From: an uncultured Pseudomonadota bacterium
GTDB taxonomy: Bacteria; Myxococcota_A; UBA796; GCA-2862545
Assembly: GCA_913061235.1 (NCBI GenBank)
Contig: CAJXTB010000029.1
Span: 1 to 64,000 of the forward strand
Reading direction: 5' to 3'
Length of the DNA stretch: 64,000 nt
Each line of letters begins with the position of its first letter. Position 1 is the first letter of the stretch. Positions 29,146-37,767 of this stretch are shown piece after piece. Under the pieces are notes generated by a model, which worked only from the letters and a program-made list of their open reading frames with translations, ran no database searches and was not told where the DNA came from. Both the position numbers and the translations under genes were made by a program.

Positions 29146-30501
29146 ATGACCCAGATGCAGTCCATCGACCCGGCCACAGGTGATGTCGTCGGAACCGTCA
29201 CCGTCACACCCACCGATGCCATTCCTGCTGTCGTCACACGGGCGAGGGCGGCACATGTTGCTTGGAATGCACGTCCCTTGACCGAACGACTGGCGTTGAT
29301 GCGCAAGGCCAGCGCGTTGTTCGCAGAGCGTGCCGCAGACATTGGTCTTCTTGGAACGCGTGAGATGGGTAAACCACTTCGCGAGATGGCTGGTGAAGCA
29401 TCTGGAATTGCTGAACTGCTGTTGTCAGACTTGGACGAGATGGCCACTGCATTTGCCGATGATGTGCAGGTCAATGAGCGCGCTCGAACCACGGTCCATC
29501 GCGACGGCTTCGGTGTGGCGTTGTGCATTGCGCCGTGGAATTTCCCGGTATTGATGCCGCATACACAGATTATTCCTGCGCTCGCAGCCGGAAACGCCGT
29601 GGTGTTCAAGCCCTCGGAGCGTTCGCCGCTGACCGGTGCAGCCTATGCACAGTGCCTCATAGACGTGCTTCCGCCTGACGTTCTTCAAGTCGTTCACGGG
29701 GACGGTGAGCAGGGACGCGCGCTGGTGACGTCCGATGTTGACCTGATTGTCTTCACAGGCTCTCGCGCCGCTGGTGTGCACATTCTTGAAGCGGCAAGCG
29801 GCTCGCTCAAGCGGGTCATCCTAGAGCTCGGTGGCAAGGACCCACTCGTTGTCTTGGACGACGCAGACCTAGACGCGGCGGCCACCTTCGCCGCTCGCAA
29901 TAGCTTTCGCAACGCCGGCCAAGTGTGCGTCAGTACCGAGCGAATCTACGTGCAAGATGGTGTGCACGACGCATTCGTGGACCGTTTGGTCGCCGTCACT
30001 CGGGACATGACGGTGGGGGATGGCAAGGTCGAGGGAACGCGCGTTGGGCCAATGGTTGACGGTCGACAGAAGGCCCACGTCACCGCGCAAGTGGACCAGG
30101 CCGTACAGCTCGGCGCGACCGTGGCCTACCGAGGCGACAAGAACGATGGCAACTACGTCTCACCAGTTGTCCTGACGAACGTCTCCCACGCCATGCCGAT
30201 TGCCATGGACGAGACCTTTGGCCCCGTCGCCTGTGTCATTCGAGTCGACGACGACGCCCAGGCTGTTGCCCTTGCCAACGACACCCCGTACGGACTGGGC
30301 GCTGTAGTCTTCGGTGGAGCCGACCGAGCACGCGGTGTTGCGCGGCAGCTGACTGCCGGCATGATCGGCGTAAATCAGGGCATTGGCAGTGTTGGAAGCA
30401 CTCCATGGGTCGGGGCCAGACAGAGTGGCCACGGCTTCCACAGCGGCATGGAAGGGCACCGTCAGTTTGCCCAAGTCCGAGTGCTGACCGAGCGGTTGTA
30501 G
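29146..30501 (+). CDS. NAD(P)-dependent aldehyde dehydrogenase (succinate-semialdehyde type)
   Basis: A 451-residue ALDH. Motifs in order: PWNFPVLMPHTQIIPALAAGN, the FTGSRAAG nucleotide loop, ELGGKDPLVV with the general-base Glu, and NAGQVCVSTERIYV with catalytic Cys at residue 261. Its length, shorter than the usual 480-500, and the sequence GGAERARG-like region near the end fit the succinate-semialdehyde dehydrogenase subgroup; the exact aldehyde is uncertain. GGAG lies before the ATG. The 198 bases between the anti-sigma gene and this start show no gene. A perfect hairpin follows the stop codon. Confidence 0.9.
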   Translation: MTQMQSIDPATGDVVGTVTVTPTDAIPAVVTRARAAHVAWNARPLTERLALMRKASALFAERAADIGLLGTREMGKPLREMAGEASGIAELLLSDLDEMATAFADDVQVNERARTTVHRDGFGVALCIAPWNFPVLMPHTQIIPALAAGNAVVFKPSERSPLTGAAYAQCLIDVLPPDVLQVVHGDGEQGRALVTSDVDLIVFTGSRAAGVHILEAASGSLKRVILELGGKDPLVVLDDADLDAAATFAARNSFRNAGQVCVSTERIYVQDGVHDAFVDRLVAVTRDMTVGDGKVEGTRVGPMVDGRQKAHVTAQVDQAVQLGATVAYRGDKNDGNYVSPVVLTNVSHAMPIAMDETFGPVACVIRVDDDAQAVALANDTPYGLGAVVFGGADRARGVARQLTAGMIGVNQGIGSVGSTPWVGARQSGHGFHSGMEGHRQFAQVRVLTERL

Positions 30502-30514
30502 AGCGGTGCTCTAC
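30498..30514. terminator. Hairpin at the convergent end of the aldehyde dehydrogenase gene
   Basis: GTAGAGC, GGT, GCTCTAC: a perfect seven-pair stem that includes the dehydrogenase stop codon and lies five bases from the stop of the convergent gene. No T-run follows on either strand. Confidence 0.5.
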
Positions 30515-30519
30515 CGTGG

Positions 30520-31044
30520 CTACATTCGCAGCAAGAAGGTCATTGCTGCGGACAGAAGAAGTACAATCACCAGCGCCAGGATCTGGAAGACCAGGGCGCG
30601 CTTGTCGGTTGGCTCTGTATAGAGCTGGGCAGGTTCACGCGGCGCTAGAAGGTCGGTGAGTGACTGTGACGATGAACTGCGTGCGGAGTGTTCGGCCAGA
30701 TGTGCGCTGAGCAGTCCCATCAACTCGTGCTCTGCGGCTTGGCCGGATGGACCACTACGCACAATCGTGCTGAGAGCCTGCCCGGCTGCATTGGCAAGTA
30801 CGGGCTCGGTAGTGGCGATGTCTATGCACTCATGAGGGGAGCGTGAGTCGCGGGCGTACAGGCTCTGGACGACCGGGTCGTCGGATGTGTGAAGGCGCTC
30901 GGAGAAATCCCGGATGGCCTCATGGGAGACGGTGTCTTCGCCATGCGCGCGCAGGAAGCAGATCCACGGAGCCAGACTGGCGGCTCGCCAAGTGGCAGGT
31001 GAAAACTGTGGAAGTTCTGACGGGGGCGGCTTGGGAGACGTCAC
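30520..31044 (-). CDS. Tail-anchored membrane protein of unknown function, coupled to the HTH regulator
   Basis: A 174-residue protein with no signal peptide, a mainly helical, Ser/Ala-rich cytoplasmic body and one C-terminal membrane helix (LVFQILALVIVLLLSAAMTFLLRM) that ends the chain. Its GTG start overlaps the stop codon of the upstream regulator (GTGA), so it is translationally coupled. A regulator followed by a coupled membrane-anchored helical protein resembles arrangements in which the second protein sequesters or tunes the first; that is inference only. Conserved-looking motifs are DDPVVQSLYARDSRSPHECI and ILAL. No family is recognised. Confidence 0.78.
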   Translation of the reverse strand: MTSPKPPPSELPQFSPATWRAASLAPWICFLRAHGEDTVSHEAIRDFSERLHTSDDPVVQSLYARDSRSPHECIDIATTEPVLANAAGQALSTIVRSGPSGQAAEHELMGLLSAHLAEHSARSSSSQSLTDLLAPREPAQLYTEPTDKRALVFQILALVIVLLLSAAMTFLLRM

Positions 31045-31337
31045 GTGCGTTTTGTGGCTTCGATGAGGGCGACGAGATCGGAGACGCGCGCGCCTTCCTC
31101 AACGGGGTGGCGCAAGTTCAGCTCTGTTCGCACCGAGTAGTGGTTGCGGCGGCCCTCTTTTTCGATCTGGACGTAACCATCTGTCGCCAGATCGGTGATG
31201 ATGCGTTGGACGGCCCGCTCCGTTATGTCCACCTTTAAGGCGATGTCTCGCAATCGCAGGTCAGGGTCGGCGGCAACGCACAGCAGCACGTGAGCGTGAT
31301 TTGTTAGGAATGTCCAACGCGTAGTGGATGTCGACAT
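31041..31337 (-). CDS. Winged-helix transcriptional regulator
   Basis: A 98-residue DNA-binding protein. The helix-turn-helix LRLRDIALKVDITERAVQRIITDLATDGYVQIEKEGRRNHYSV (residues about 25-70) with its beta-wing is typical of small MarR/ArsR-like regulators that sense a ligand or metal. No Cys is available for metal binding apart from one in LLCVAAD. The ATG at 31337, preceded by GGAGG, is preferred over the upstream start. It is divergent from the export cluster, and a 14-base palindrome (CTTATCGCGATAAG) lies between them, so it probably controls that promoter and its own. Confidence 0.88.
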   Translation of the reverse strand: MSTSTTRWTFLTNHAHVLLCVAADPDLRLRDIALKVDITERAVQRIITDLATDGYVQIEKEGRRNHYSVRTELNLRHPVEEGARVSDLVALIEATKRT

Positions 31338-31358
31338 GGGGGGGCCTCCGGCAATTGT

Positions 31359-31407
31359 GTAACACACTTATCGCGATAAGGTTAGCACGACAATTTTTTC
31401 GTGTTAC
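31359..31407. promoter_or_regulatory. Divergent regulatory region with palindromic operator candidates
   Basis: CTTATCGCGATAAG at 31367-31380 is a perfect 14-base palindrome. GTAACAC (31359-31365) and GTGTTAC (31401-31407) form a second inverted repeat around it. The region lies between the winged-helix regulator (-) and the degenerate ABC exporter (+) and is the only space for both promoters. Confidence 0.65.
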
Positions 31408-31433
31408 CTGCGTCTTGAATCTGGAGTAAGTGC

Positions 31434-33497
31434 ATGTCTTTGGCTGCGAGACCCCAAGATGCGACGAGCGAGTCTACGCTGCGTGTCCTTGTTGATGCGC
31501 TCGGCATCACCCTAGAAGACAGCGATGCCGTGCGGACAGCGTTGTCTGGAACCGCTGCAACGCAGGACGTACAGGTGTTGCGTGAGGCGGGTGAGTCCCT
31601 AGGGCTTGCGCTGGAAGTCGCGACCCTTGGCGTGGCGGAAGCGCTGTCTTTGGTGCGCCGCGACTTGCCAGTTGTCGCCTGTATTCCAACCGAAACCGGT
31701 ACCGAGTACCTAGTCATCGACCGCATGAGCTGGGGTCGGGTCCGTGTTCGTGGGGGGCGCAGTCCACTCGGCTCACGCTGGATGTCGAAGGCGGCGCTAA
31801 AGCGGCTGCTCCGCAACACGGGGCAAGGGGATGTCCGCACGTGGCTCATCGCCGAGCCCCTGTTTCCAGCCAACGCACTGCGGGCCCCGGATGGAAAGAG
31901 CCTCTCCTCTATGGGGCGTATCCGTGGCTTGGTAGACGCCGAGCGCAGCGACGTCGTTGTCATCTTGGTCTTCGCTATTGCTACCGGTGTTTTGGCGCTT
32001 GCTACACCGCTAGCCATTCAGGTCCTCATCACTTGGCTGGCCTTTGGAGCCTTACTCCAGCCCGTCTTGACGCTGGCCGCCGTTCTGTTGGTGTTCCTGG
32101 GCTTTGCCGCTGTCCTCCGAGCGCTCCAGCGTCATGCCGTTGAAATTGTTCAGAGACGCCTCTTTGTGCGCTTGCTTCGTGACGTCTCCGAGCGTCTGAC
32201 CCGTGTTCGCGTCTCGGCCTTCGACAAGTCATCGGGCCAGGAGTTGGTCAACCGGTTCTTCGATGTCCTGACTGTTCAGAAGGCGGCTGCATCCTTGCTT
32301 GTAGACGGTGCTTCCGCCGCTCTCCAGGCCATTGTCGGTCTGTCTCTGCTGGCCTTCTACCACCCGGTGCTGCTGGTCTTCGACATCGTCGTTGTGATCA
32401 TGCTGATTGTGGTCTTGATTCCTCTTGGCCGCGGTGCCACGAAGACGGCGATCAAAGAGAGCAAGCGCAAATACGAAGCCGCCGCGTGGGTCGAAGAGAT
32501 TGCACGACACACCAGCACCATCAAGCTCGGTGGGCGGCACTTGGCCCAGCTTAGAAGTGAGGCGGTGGCTCGGTCGTATCTAGCGGACCGCTCCAAGCAC
32601 TTCACCATCTTCTTCCGCCAGTACGTGGGCATGCTGGGGGTGCAAGTCATCATCCAGGTCACCCTGCTGCTCTTGTGCGGTTGGTTGGTGCTCGAGGGGT
32701 CTCTCACCGTTGGCCAGCTGGTTGCGGCAGAGTTCATTGTGACCGCCGCTCTCGCCGGCTTCAGCAAGGTCGTGAACAAGCTCGATACTTGGTACGACCT
32801 ACATGCCGCGGTCGACAAGCTCGGCGCTCTGGCGGACCTGCCCCAGGACCGGCTCACTGGCTTGACGCCGGTTCGTCAAGACACTCCGGCTGCTGTGACG
32901 TTGGACGATGTGTCCTACGGCTCCATCAAGGGGCTGTCACTCCAGGTCAATGCAGGGGCTCGAAGCTTGGTGCAGGTGCCGTCGTCACAGAGCACGGTGC
33001 TCGCTGACCTATTGGTCGGCCTGCGCACGCCCACAGAAGGAACCATGCTGCGAGACGGACAGGATGTCGCACGCCTCAAGCCCATGTATGCGCATGAAGA
33101 GGTTGCGCTGGTACGAGGCGGAGAGCCGCTCGTTGCCACCGTGCGGGACAACATTGCCATGGCCCGGCCCGGTATCCGCGACGGTGATGTGTGGGAGGTC
33201 CTAGCGAAGGTCGGGCTTGCCGCAGATGTCGGCGCGTTGTCAGACGGGCTGGATACGCTTCTTGGCCCAGGAGGTCGCCCGCTGTGTCCGGACGGAGCCA
33301 CACGACTGCTGTTTGCCCGGGCTCTGTGTGGAAGCCCGCGCCTTGTCGTTGTGGACGGGGTGTTGGATTCGGTGTCGGCGAGTACGCGCAATGACCTGCT
33401 GGCCCTGACCGGACCGACCACGATTGTCCTTACGGTGACGGGTCTTCCGACCACGTCCTTCGACCAGACTACGAACTTCTCACAGAGTGCAGCATAA
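31434..33497 (+). CDS. ABC-exporter-like protein with C39-like N-terminus and degenerate ATPase domain
   Basis: A 687-residue protein with the layout of a type I secretion ABC exporter: an N-terminal C39-peptidase-like domain (about 1-125) without an evident catalytic Cys, a six-helix membrane domain (about 165-470) and an NBD (about 485-680). The NBD has lost its catalytic residues: the Walker A position reads VPSSQSTV with no GKS/T, the ABC signature reads LCPDGATRLLFARAL in place of LSGGQ, and after Walker B (RLVVVDGV) the catalytic Glu is Gly. ATP hydrolysis therefore looks impossible. It starts an operon with HlyD and TolC genes 2 bases apart or overlapping, so it is probably kept for assembly or as half of a heterodimer. 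Confidence 0.85.
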   Translation: MSLAARPQDATSESTLRVLVDALGITLEDSDAVRTALSGTAATQDVQVLREAGESLGLALEVATLGVAEALSLVRRDLPVVACIPTETGTEYLVIDRMSWGRVRVRGGRSPLGSRWMSKAALKRLLRNTGQGDVRTWLIAEPLFPANALRAPDGKSLSSMGRIRGLVDAERSDVVVILVFAIATGVLALATPLAIQVLITWLAFGALLQPVLTLAAVLLVFLGFAAVLRALQRHAVEIVQRRLFVRLLRDVSERLTRVRVSAFDKSSGQELVNRFFDVLTVQKAAASLLVDGASAALQAIVGLSLLAFYHPVLLVFDIVVVIMLIVVLIPLGRGATKTAIKESKRKYEAAAWVEEIARHTSTIKLGGRHLAQLRSEAVARSYLADRSKHFTIFFRQYVGMLGVQVIIQVTLLLLCGWLVLEGSLTVGQLVAAEFIVTAALAGFSKVVNKLDTWYDLHAAVDKLGALADLPQDRLTGLTPVRQDTPAAVTLDDVSYGSIKGLSLQVNAGARSLVQVPSSQSTVLADLLVGLRTPTEGTMLRDGQDVARLKPMYAHEEVALVRGGEPLVATVRDNIAMARPGIRDGDVWEVLAKVGLAADVGALSDGLDTLLGPGGRPLCPDGATRLLFARALCGSPRLVVVDGVLDSVSASTRNDLLALTGPTTIVLTVTGLPTTSFDQTTNFSQSAA

Positions 33498-33499
33498 TC

Positions 33500-34831
33500 A
33501 TGGATCCAAAGAACGGATTGCAGAGCACCCACGTTGAGTCCATCGAGCGCTACGCGCACCGCACCGCCATGCGCGACCTCCCCGAGCCGTTGTCAGCGCG
33601 TCGCATTGCAATGATGTTGCTGCTGCTGTTGCCAGTGGCAGCCGTTGGTCTGCTCGCGGTTCCATGGCAGCAGTCTGCGGTTGGAACAGGAGCGGTCGTC
33701 GCCTACGCGCCATCTGACCGCACCCAGCAGGTTGAGGCCCCCATCTCCGGGCGAATTGCCGAGTGGCATGTGACGGAAGGACAGAGAGTACGGCGGGGAG
33801 ACCTGCTGATCGAGCTGAACGACAACGACCCATTCCTCGGCGCGCGTCTGCTCGCTCAGCGAGATGCTGCGCAAGGAGGGTTGGACGCTGCACGTGCGGG
33901 TCTGGTGGCGTACGAAGCCAAGCTGGTTGCCGAGCAATCTCAGCTCGCTCTTAAGATTGCCGAGGCAGATGCCAAGATTGCCGAGCAGGAGCGCAAGCGT
34001 GTTGGTGAGGCTGCCGAAGCCGAGACCGCAGGGTGGAACGACACTCGCATCGCATCACTGGCGGCAGAAGGCCTGTCCTCGACCCGTGAGCGCGAGGTCG
34101 CTGGACTCAAGCTGTCCAAGGCTCTCGCCTCCGTGCAAGCGCGGGATGCTGCCTTGGTAGCCGCCAGGGCGTCGCGGGTCGCTGCAGAGCGGTCTGTCGA
34201 AGCCAAGGTCGCCGCTGTGGAGGCGGAGATTCAACAAGCCCAGGCGAAGGTTGCGGAAGCCGAAGCCAAGCTCACAGAGGCCGAGTCAAAGGTTGCCCGC
34301 TTTGGGCAGCGTGAGGTTCTCGCTCCGCGTGACGGCATGGTCATCAACCTCATTGGTGGACCCGGTGGTGAACAGGTCAGTTCTGGCGACGTGCTCATGA
34401 CCTTGGTCCCCGCGACGAACTCACGGGCAGTTGAGATTGCTGTCGACGGTAATGACGTTGCTCTGGTTCGTGAGGGCGACCACGTTCGATTGCTCTTCGA
34501 AGGGTGGCCTGCGGTGCAGTTTGTCGGGTTCCCGGGCGCTGGTGGCGGCACCTTCGCCGGCACGGTCGCCTTTGTTGACGCGACAGATGACGGCAAGGGA
34601 AAGTTCCGCATCCTCGTCGTCCCGGACTCGAGCGAGGGGCCGTGGCCGATACCAGAGCGCTTGCGCCAGGGCGTGCGAGCGAAGGGCTTTGTCTTGCTCG
34701 GTCGCGTGAGCTTGGGATACGAACTGTGGCGCCAGATCAACGGTTTCCCACCGCTGCCACCTGTCGAGAAGGGTGAGAAGCCACCGATTACCGGCACCAA
34801 GAAGCCTCGCGCTCCAACGGGTCTACGATGA
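33500..34831 (+). CDS. HlyD-family periplasmic adaptor (membrane fusion protein)
   Basis: A 443-residue adaptor linking an inner-membrane transporter to a TolC channel. One N-terminal membrane helix (about 35-55, MMLLLLLPVAAVGLLAV) precedes a lipoyl half-motif (VEAPISGRIAEWHVTEGQRVRRGDLLIELND), then about 190 residues of Ala/Glu/Lys-rich coiled-coil hairpin (VAAVEAEIQQAQAKVAEAEA), the second lipoyl half (VLAPRDGMVINLIG) and beta-barrel domains. The C-terminal phrase VSLGYELWRQINGFPP is common in HlyD proteins encoded with TolC partners. It starts two bases after the ABC-like gene and overlaps the TolC gene by four, an operon. Which inner-membrane partner drives it is open, because the ABC protein looks inactive and an MFS pump follows. 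Confidence 0.92.
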   Translation: MDPKNGLQSTHVESIERYAHRTAMRDLPEPLSARRIAMMLLLLLPVAAVGLLAVPWQQSAVGTGAVVAYAPSDRTQQVEAPISGRIAEWHVTEGQRVRRGDLLIELNDNDPFLGARLLAQRDAAQGGLDAARAGLVAYEAKLVAEQSQLALKIAEADAKIAEQERKRVGEAAEAETAGWNDTRIASLAAEGLSSTREREVAGLKLSKALASVQARDAALVAARASRVAAERSVEAKVAAVEAEIQQAQAKVAEAEAKLTEAESKVARFGQREVLAPRDGMVINLIGGPGGEQVSSGDVLMTLVPATNSRAVEIAVDGNDVALVREGDHVRLLFEGWPAVQFVGFPGAGGGTFAGTVAFVDATDDGKGKFRILVVPDSSEGPWPIPERLRQGVRAKGFVLLGRVSLGYELWRQINGFPPLPPVEKGEKPPITGTKKPRAPTGLR

Positions 34832-36174
34832 TGTGGTGGCTGCTCAGTCTCGCCCTTGCGGCACCACTGACCGAGGCCGAGGTTCTCGCCGCAGTAGATG
34901 CACGAGTTCCGACTATCGCCCAGGCTGAAGCCATGATTCGTGCCTCGGAGGCGGACTACATTGGTGCTCGCGGTGGAGCGGACCCCATGTGGGAAGTCGG
35001 AGCTCAGCGCTGGGAGGGATACTACCCATCCACACGGGCCAATGCCGAGGTGTCGGTAGATACGGTCTTCGGTCCTACGTTTACCGCTGGCTACCGGTTG
35101 GGAATGGGCGAGTTTGCCGACTACGATGGCAAGGCGGACACCCTTGACCAGGGCGAGTTTGGCGCCTCTGTGAAGATTCCACTTCGCGACTTGGGGCTCA
35201 CCAAGCTTCGCGCATCCATGGTGGTGGCAGAGTTCGGAGTCGAGCGGGCCTCCTTTTTGGCGGACGATATTCGCCGGAAAGCGCGTGTGAACGCGTCGAA
35301 AGCGTACTGGGAGTGGGTGGCTGCTGGCCGGATGCTCACCCTGTCACAGGACCTGCTTCAGCGGGCTCTGACTCGAGATGTCGGCCTGCGTCGGGAAGTT
35401 GAGGCGGGTGCGCGTCCGCGTATCGACCTTCTCGACAACGCACGTGCGCTGGCGAAGCGTCGGGCGAGCGTGGCGAAGGCTCGTGGTGAGCTGGTCGCTG
35501 CGTCCGAGGCGCTGGCGCTGTGGAACCGTGATGATGACGGCAACCCAGTGGTGCCAACCGCAGACGACTTGCCCGATGTCATGGACCCACAGATGAACAC
35601 GGCATCGCTGGAAGAGGGTCTTCAGGCTGCTCTTGAGGTGCGGCCCTCGCTTCGTGCAGGCACGGTGAAGGTGGGCATGGCGGATATCAAGCGACGCCGA
35701 GCCGAGCGTCTGCGGATTCCGAAGATCTCTCTTTACGGGGCTGCCTACCAGGACCTTGGGGAAGGGTCTGAGACCCGCATGCCGCTAGAGCTACGTCTTG
35801 GCGCGCAGATGGAAGGGACGTTGCTGTGGCGGGATGCCCGCAGTGAGCGTCTGGAAGCGGTCGCGGCCATGGACGCTGCAGAGGCGGATCTACGCGGCAA
35901 GCGAGATGCCGTGATCGCAGAGGTTCGCTCTGCACATGCGGCATGGGTTGCCGCCGCAGAGTCGTGGCAGGCCAGCTCCGAGGCGTTCGCGCTCGCTGAA
36001 GAACTGCTGGTGTTGGAGCGGCGTCGCCAAGAGCTCGGCCAGAGCGACTTGTTCCGACTGGTTCAGCGGGAAGAGTCCTTGTTGAGTGCCGGTGTGGACG
36101 TCGCTGAGGCCGAGGCCAAGACCTTCAAGGCACGGGCAGTCTGGCTGGGATCCATCGCGTCGGGCGCTGAATAG
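34828..36174 (+). CDS. TolC-family outer-membrane efflux protein
   Basis: A 448-residue outer-membrane factor. A short signal peptide (MMWWLLSLALAAPLTEAEVL) is followed by two similar halves of long amphipathic helices, typical of the TolC alpha-barrel: RRKARVNASKAYWEWVAAGRML in the first half and KRDAVIAEVRSAHAAWVAAA in the second. The start ATG overlaps the HlyD stop (ATGA). It completes a tripartite envelope complex with the adaptor gene. Confidence 0.9.
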   Translation: MMWWLLSLALAAPLTEAEVLAAVDARVPTIAQAEAMIRASEADYIGARGGADPMWEVGAQRWEGYYPSTRANAEVSVDTVFGPTFTAGYRLGMGEFADYDGKADTLDQGEFGASVKIPLRDLGLTKLRASMVVAEFGVERASFLADDIRRKARVNASKAYWEWVAAGRMLTLSQDLLQRALTRDVGLRREVEAGARPRIDLLDNARALAKRRASVAKARGELVAASEALALWNRDDDGNPVVPTADDLPDVMDPQMNTASLEEGLQAALEVRPSLRAGTVKVGMADIKRRRAERLRIPKISLYGAAYQDLGEGSETRMPLELRLGAQMEGTLLWRDARSERLEAVAAMDAAEADLRGKRDAVIAEVRSAHAAWVAAAESWQASSEAFALAEELLVLERRRQELGQSDLFRLVQREESLLSAGVDVAEAEAKTFKARAVWLGSIASGAE

Positions 36175-36241
36175 GCTTCTGGAGTGTCCGCGTTTGTGAC
36201 GATGCGACACCATGGCTTGCTGACCGAAGTACGGGCGCGGC

Positions 36242-37708
36242 ATGAATGCCACCTCTGACACAGACCCAAGCTTAGGCCCGAGCAGCATCTTTGATGCGTC
36301 GTTGCGGCCTACGACTGTCGCCATTCTCACGGTCGTGGCCATGTCTGCGTTCGAGGGATTGGCGGTCACAGCCGCGCTACCCCAAGTCGCTCAGTCGCTT
36401 GGCAGCGTGTCGTTGTTGCCGTGGGTTGTCACCAGCTACATGCTGGCGGCCGGCGTCTCAACAGTCGCGACTGGCGCGTTGGTGGATGGACACGGCGTGT
36501 CCAAGGTCTTTCGTGTTGCAGTGGTCGTGTTCGTCCTCGGAAGTCTGTTGTCGGGCATTGCACCCACCATGGAAATTTTGGTGGGTGCACGGTTCTTACA
36601 GGGCATTGGTGCCGGAGCGGTCAACGCGGTGGGCCTGACCGCCGTTGGGTTGGCTTTTCCGCGTAGACTCGTCGGCCGCGCCTTTGCTGCGAATGCGAAT
36701 GTCTGGGGAATCATGGGGGTTGCAGGTCCTCTGTTGGCAGGCCTGCTACTGCTCGTCGCATCGTGGCGCTGGATTTTCCTGGTGAACCTGCCCATTGGTC
36801 TAGCAGCCCTGTGGATGGGGTGGAACGCCATGCCCGGACCGCGGAAGAACGCCGGCCCTGCGCGTGTGCCGCTGTTCGACCTAATTGCCCTGTTTCTGTT
36901 CACCGGACTCGTACTGTTCGCGGTGGATTCCCTCAGCGCGGTGTCCTTTCTCGCAGTCACCGGCGCTGTGTCTATTGGTGGCCTCTTACTTTGGCGCAAT
37001 CACGGCAATGACAATGCCATGGTGCTTCCTCGGCACACCGTTGGAGCCCCTCTCGGAGCCCTTGGCTGGAGTGTGGCGCTGTTGATGGCGGGCGGCATTG
37101 GCGTTCAGGCCTTTCTGCCGCTGTATGTGTCGGGGGCCCTTGGCTACAGCAAGGTCGTCGCCGCGCTGACCATCACCTTCTTCGTGTTGGGTTGGACGTC
37201 CGGTGCGAATATCGGAACCCGCGTAGCAGACCGCTACGGTGCTCTCGCTGTGGTTCAAGGGGGCTCGTTTTTACCGCCGGTCTCCCTAGGTGTGGCGGCG
37301 ATTGCTCTGTTCTCGTACGACGCCCTGATTCCCGTATTCATCGGCTTGTACATCGCAGGCGTGGGCATTGGAGCGAGTACGAACTCTGCCTTGGCGCTGT
37401 TGCGCACGCTGGTAGACGATGACGAGATCGGGCGAGCCACAGCGGCCCATCAGTTCCTGCGCAACCTCGGCTTTGCCATTGGCAATGCAATGGTCGGTGC
37501 TGTGCTTCTTGGCGTCGTCGCGCGCGAGACCGGTGACGTTGAGCTTATCCGCAGCGTCTTGTCCGGGGACGGGGAGACGTCGGTTGAGCTTGGCCAGGTT
37601 GTCAGTGCCGCCATTGGCACTGGCTACGCGACTGCAGCTGCCGTTGCTGCCGGGGTCACGCTCGTTGCTCAAGTGCCGCTGTGGGCGCTGCGACGGAGCA
37701 TTCGCTAG
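36242..37708 (+). CDS. Major facilitator superfamily drug/proton antiporter, 14-TM EmrB/QacA-like
   Basis: A 488-residue transporter with about 14 hydrophobic segments. The DHA2 features are present: MSAFEGLAVTAALPQVAQSLG in helix 1, the LVDGHGVSKVFRVAVVVFVLGS A-motif loop and the QGIGAGAVNAVG motif-C-like segment. In EmrB systems this type works with an HlyD-type adaptor and TolC, and precisely those genes lie just upstream (67 bases). A tripartite EmrAB-TolC-like pump is thus an alternative to type I secretion. The substrate is unknown. A perfect 11-base inverted repeat lies inside the gene at 36559-36589. Confidence 0.9.
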   Translation: MNATSDTDPSLGPSSIFDASLRPTTVAILTVVAMSAFEGLAVTAALPQVAQSLGSVSLLPWVVTSYMLAAGVSTVATGALVDGHGVSKVFRVAVVVFVLGSLLSGIAPTMEILVGARFLQGIGAGAVNAVGLTAVGLAFPRRLVGRAFAANANVWGIMGVAGPLLAGLLLLVASWRWIFLVNLPIGLAALWMGWNAMPGPRKNAGPARVPLFDLIALFLFTGLVLFAVDSLSAVSFLAVTGAVSIGGLLLWRNHGNDNAMVLPRHTVGAPLGALGWSVALLMAGGIGVQAFLPLYVSGALGYSKVVAALTITFFVLGWTSGANIGTRVADRYGALAVVQGGSFLPPVSLGVAAIALFSYDALIPVFIGLYIAGVGIGASTNSALALLRTLVDDDEIGRATAAHQFLRNLGFAIGNAMVGAVLLGVVARETGDVELIRSVLSGDGETSVELGQVVSAAIGTGYATAAAVAAGVTLVAQVPLWALRRSIR

Positions 37709-37767
37709 CGGTGCCGCTGCACCCTCCAATGCTATGACTTGGTGCGTCTTCCATTATTGAGGTGCTC

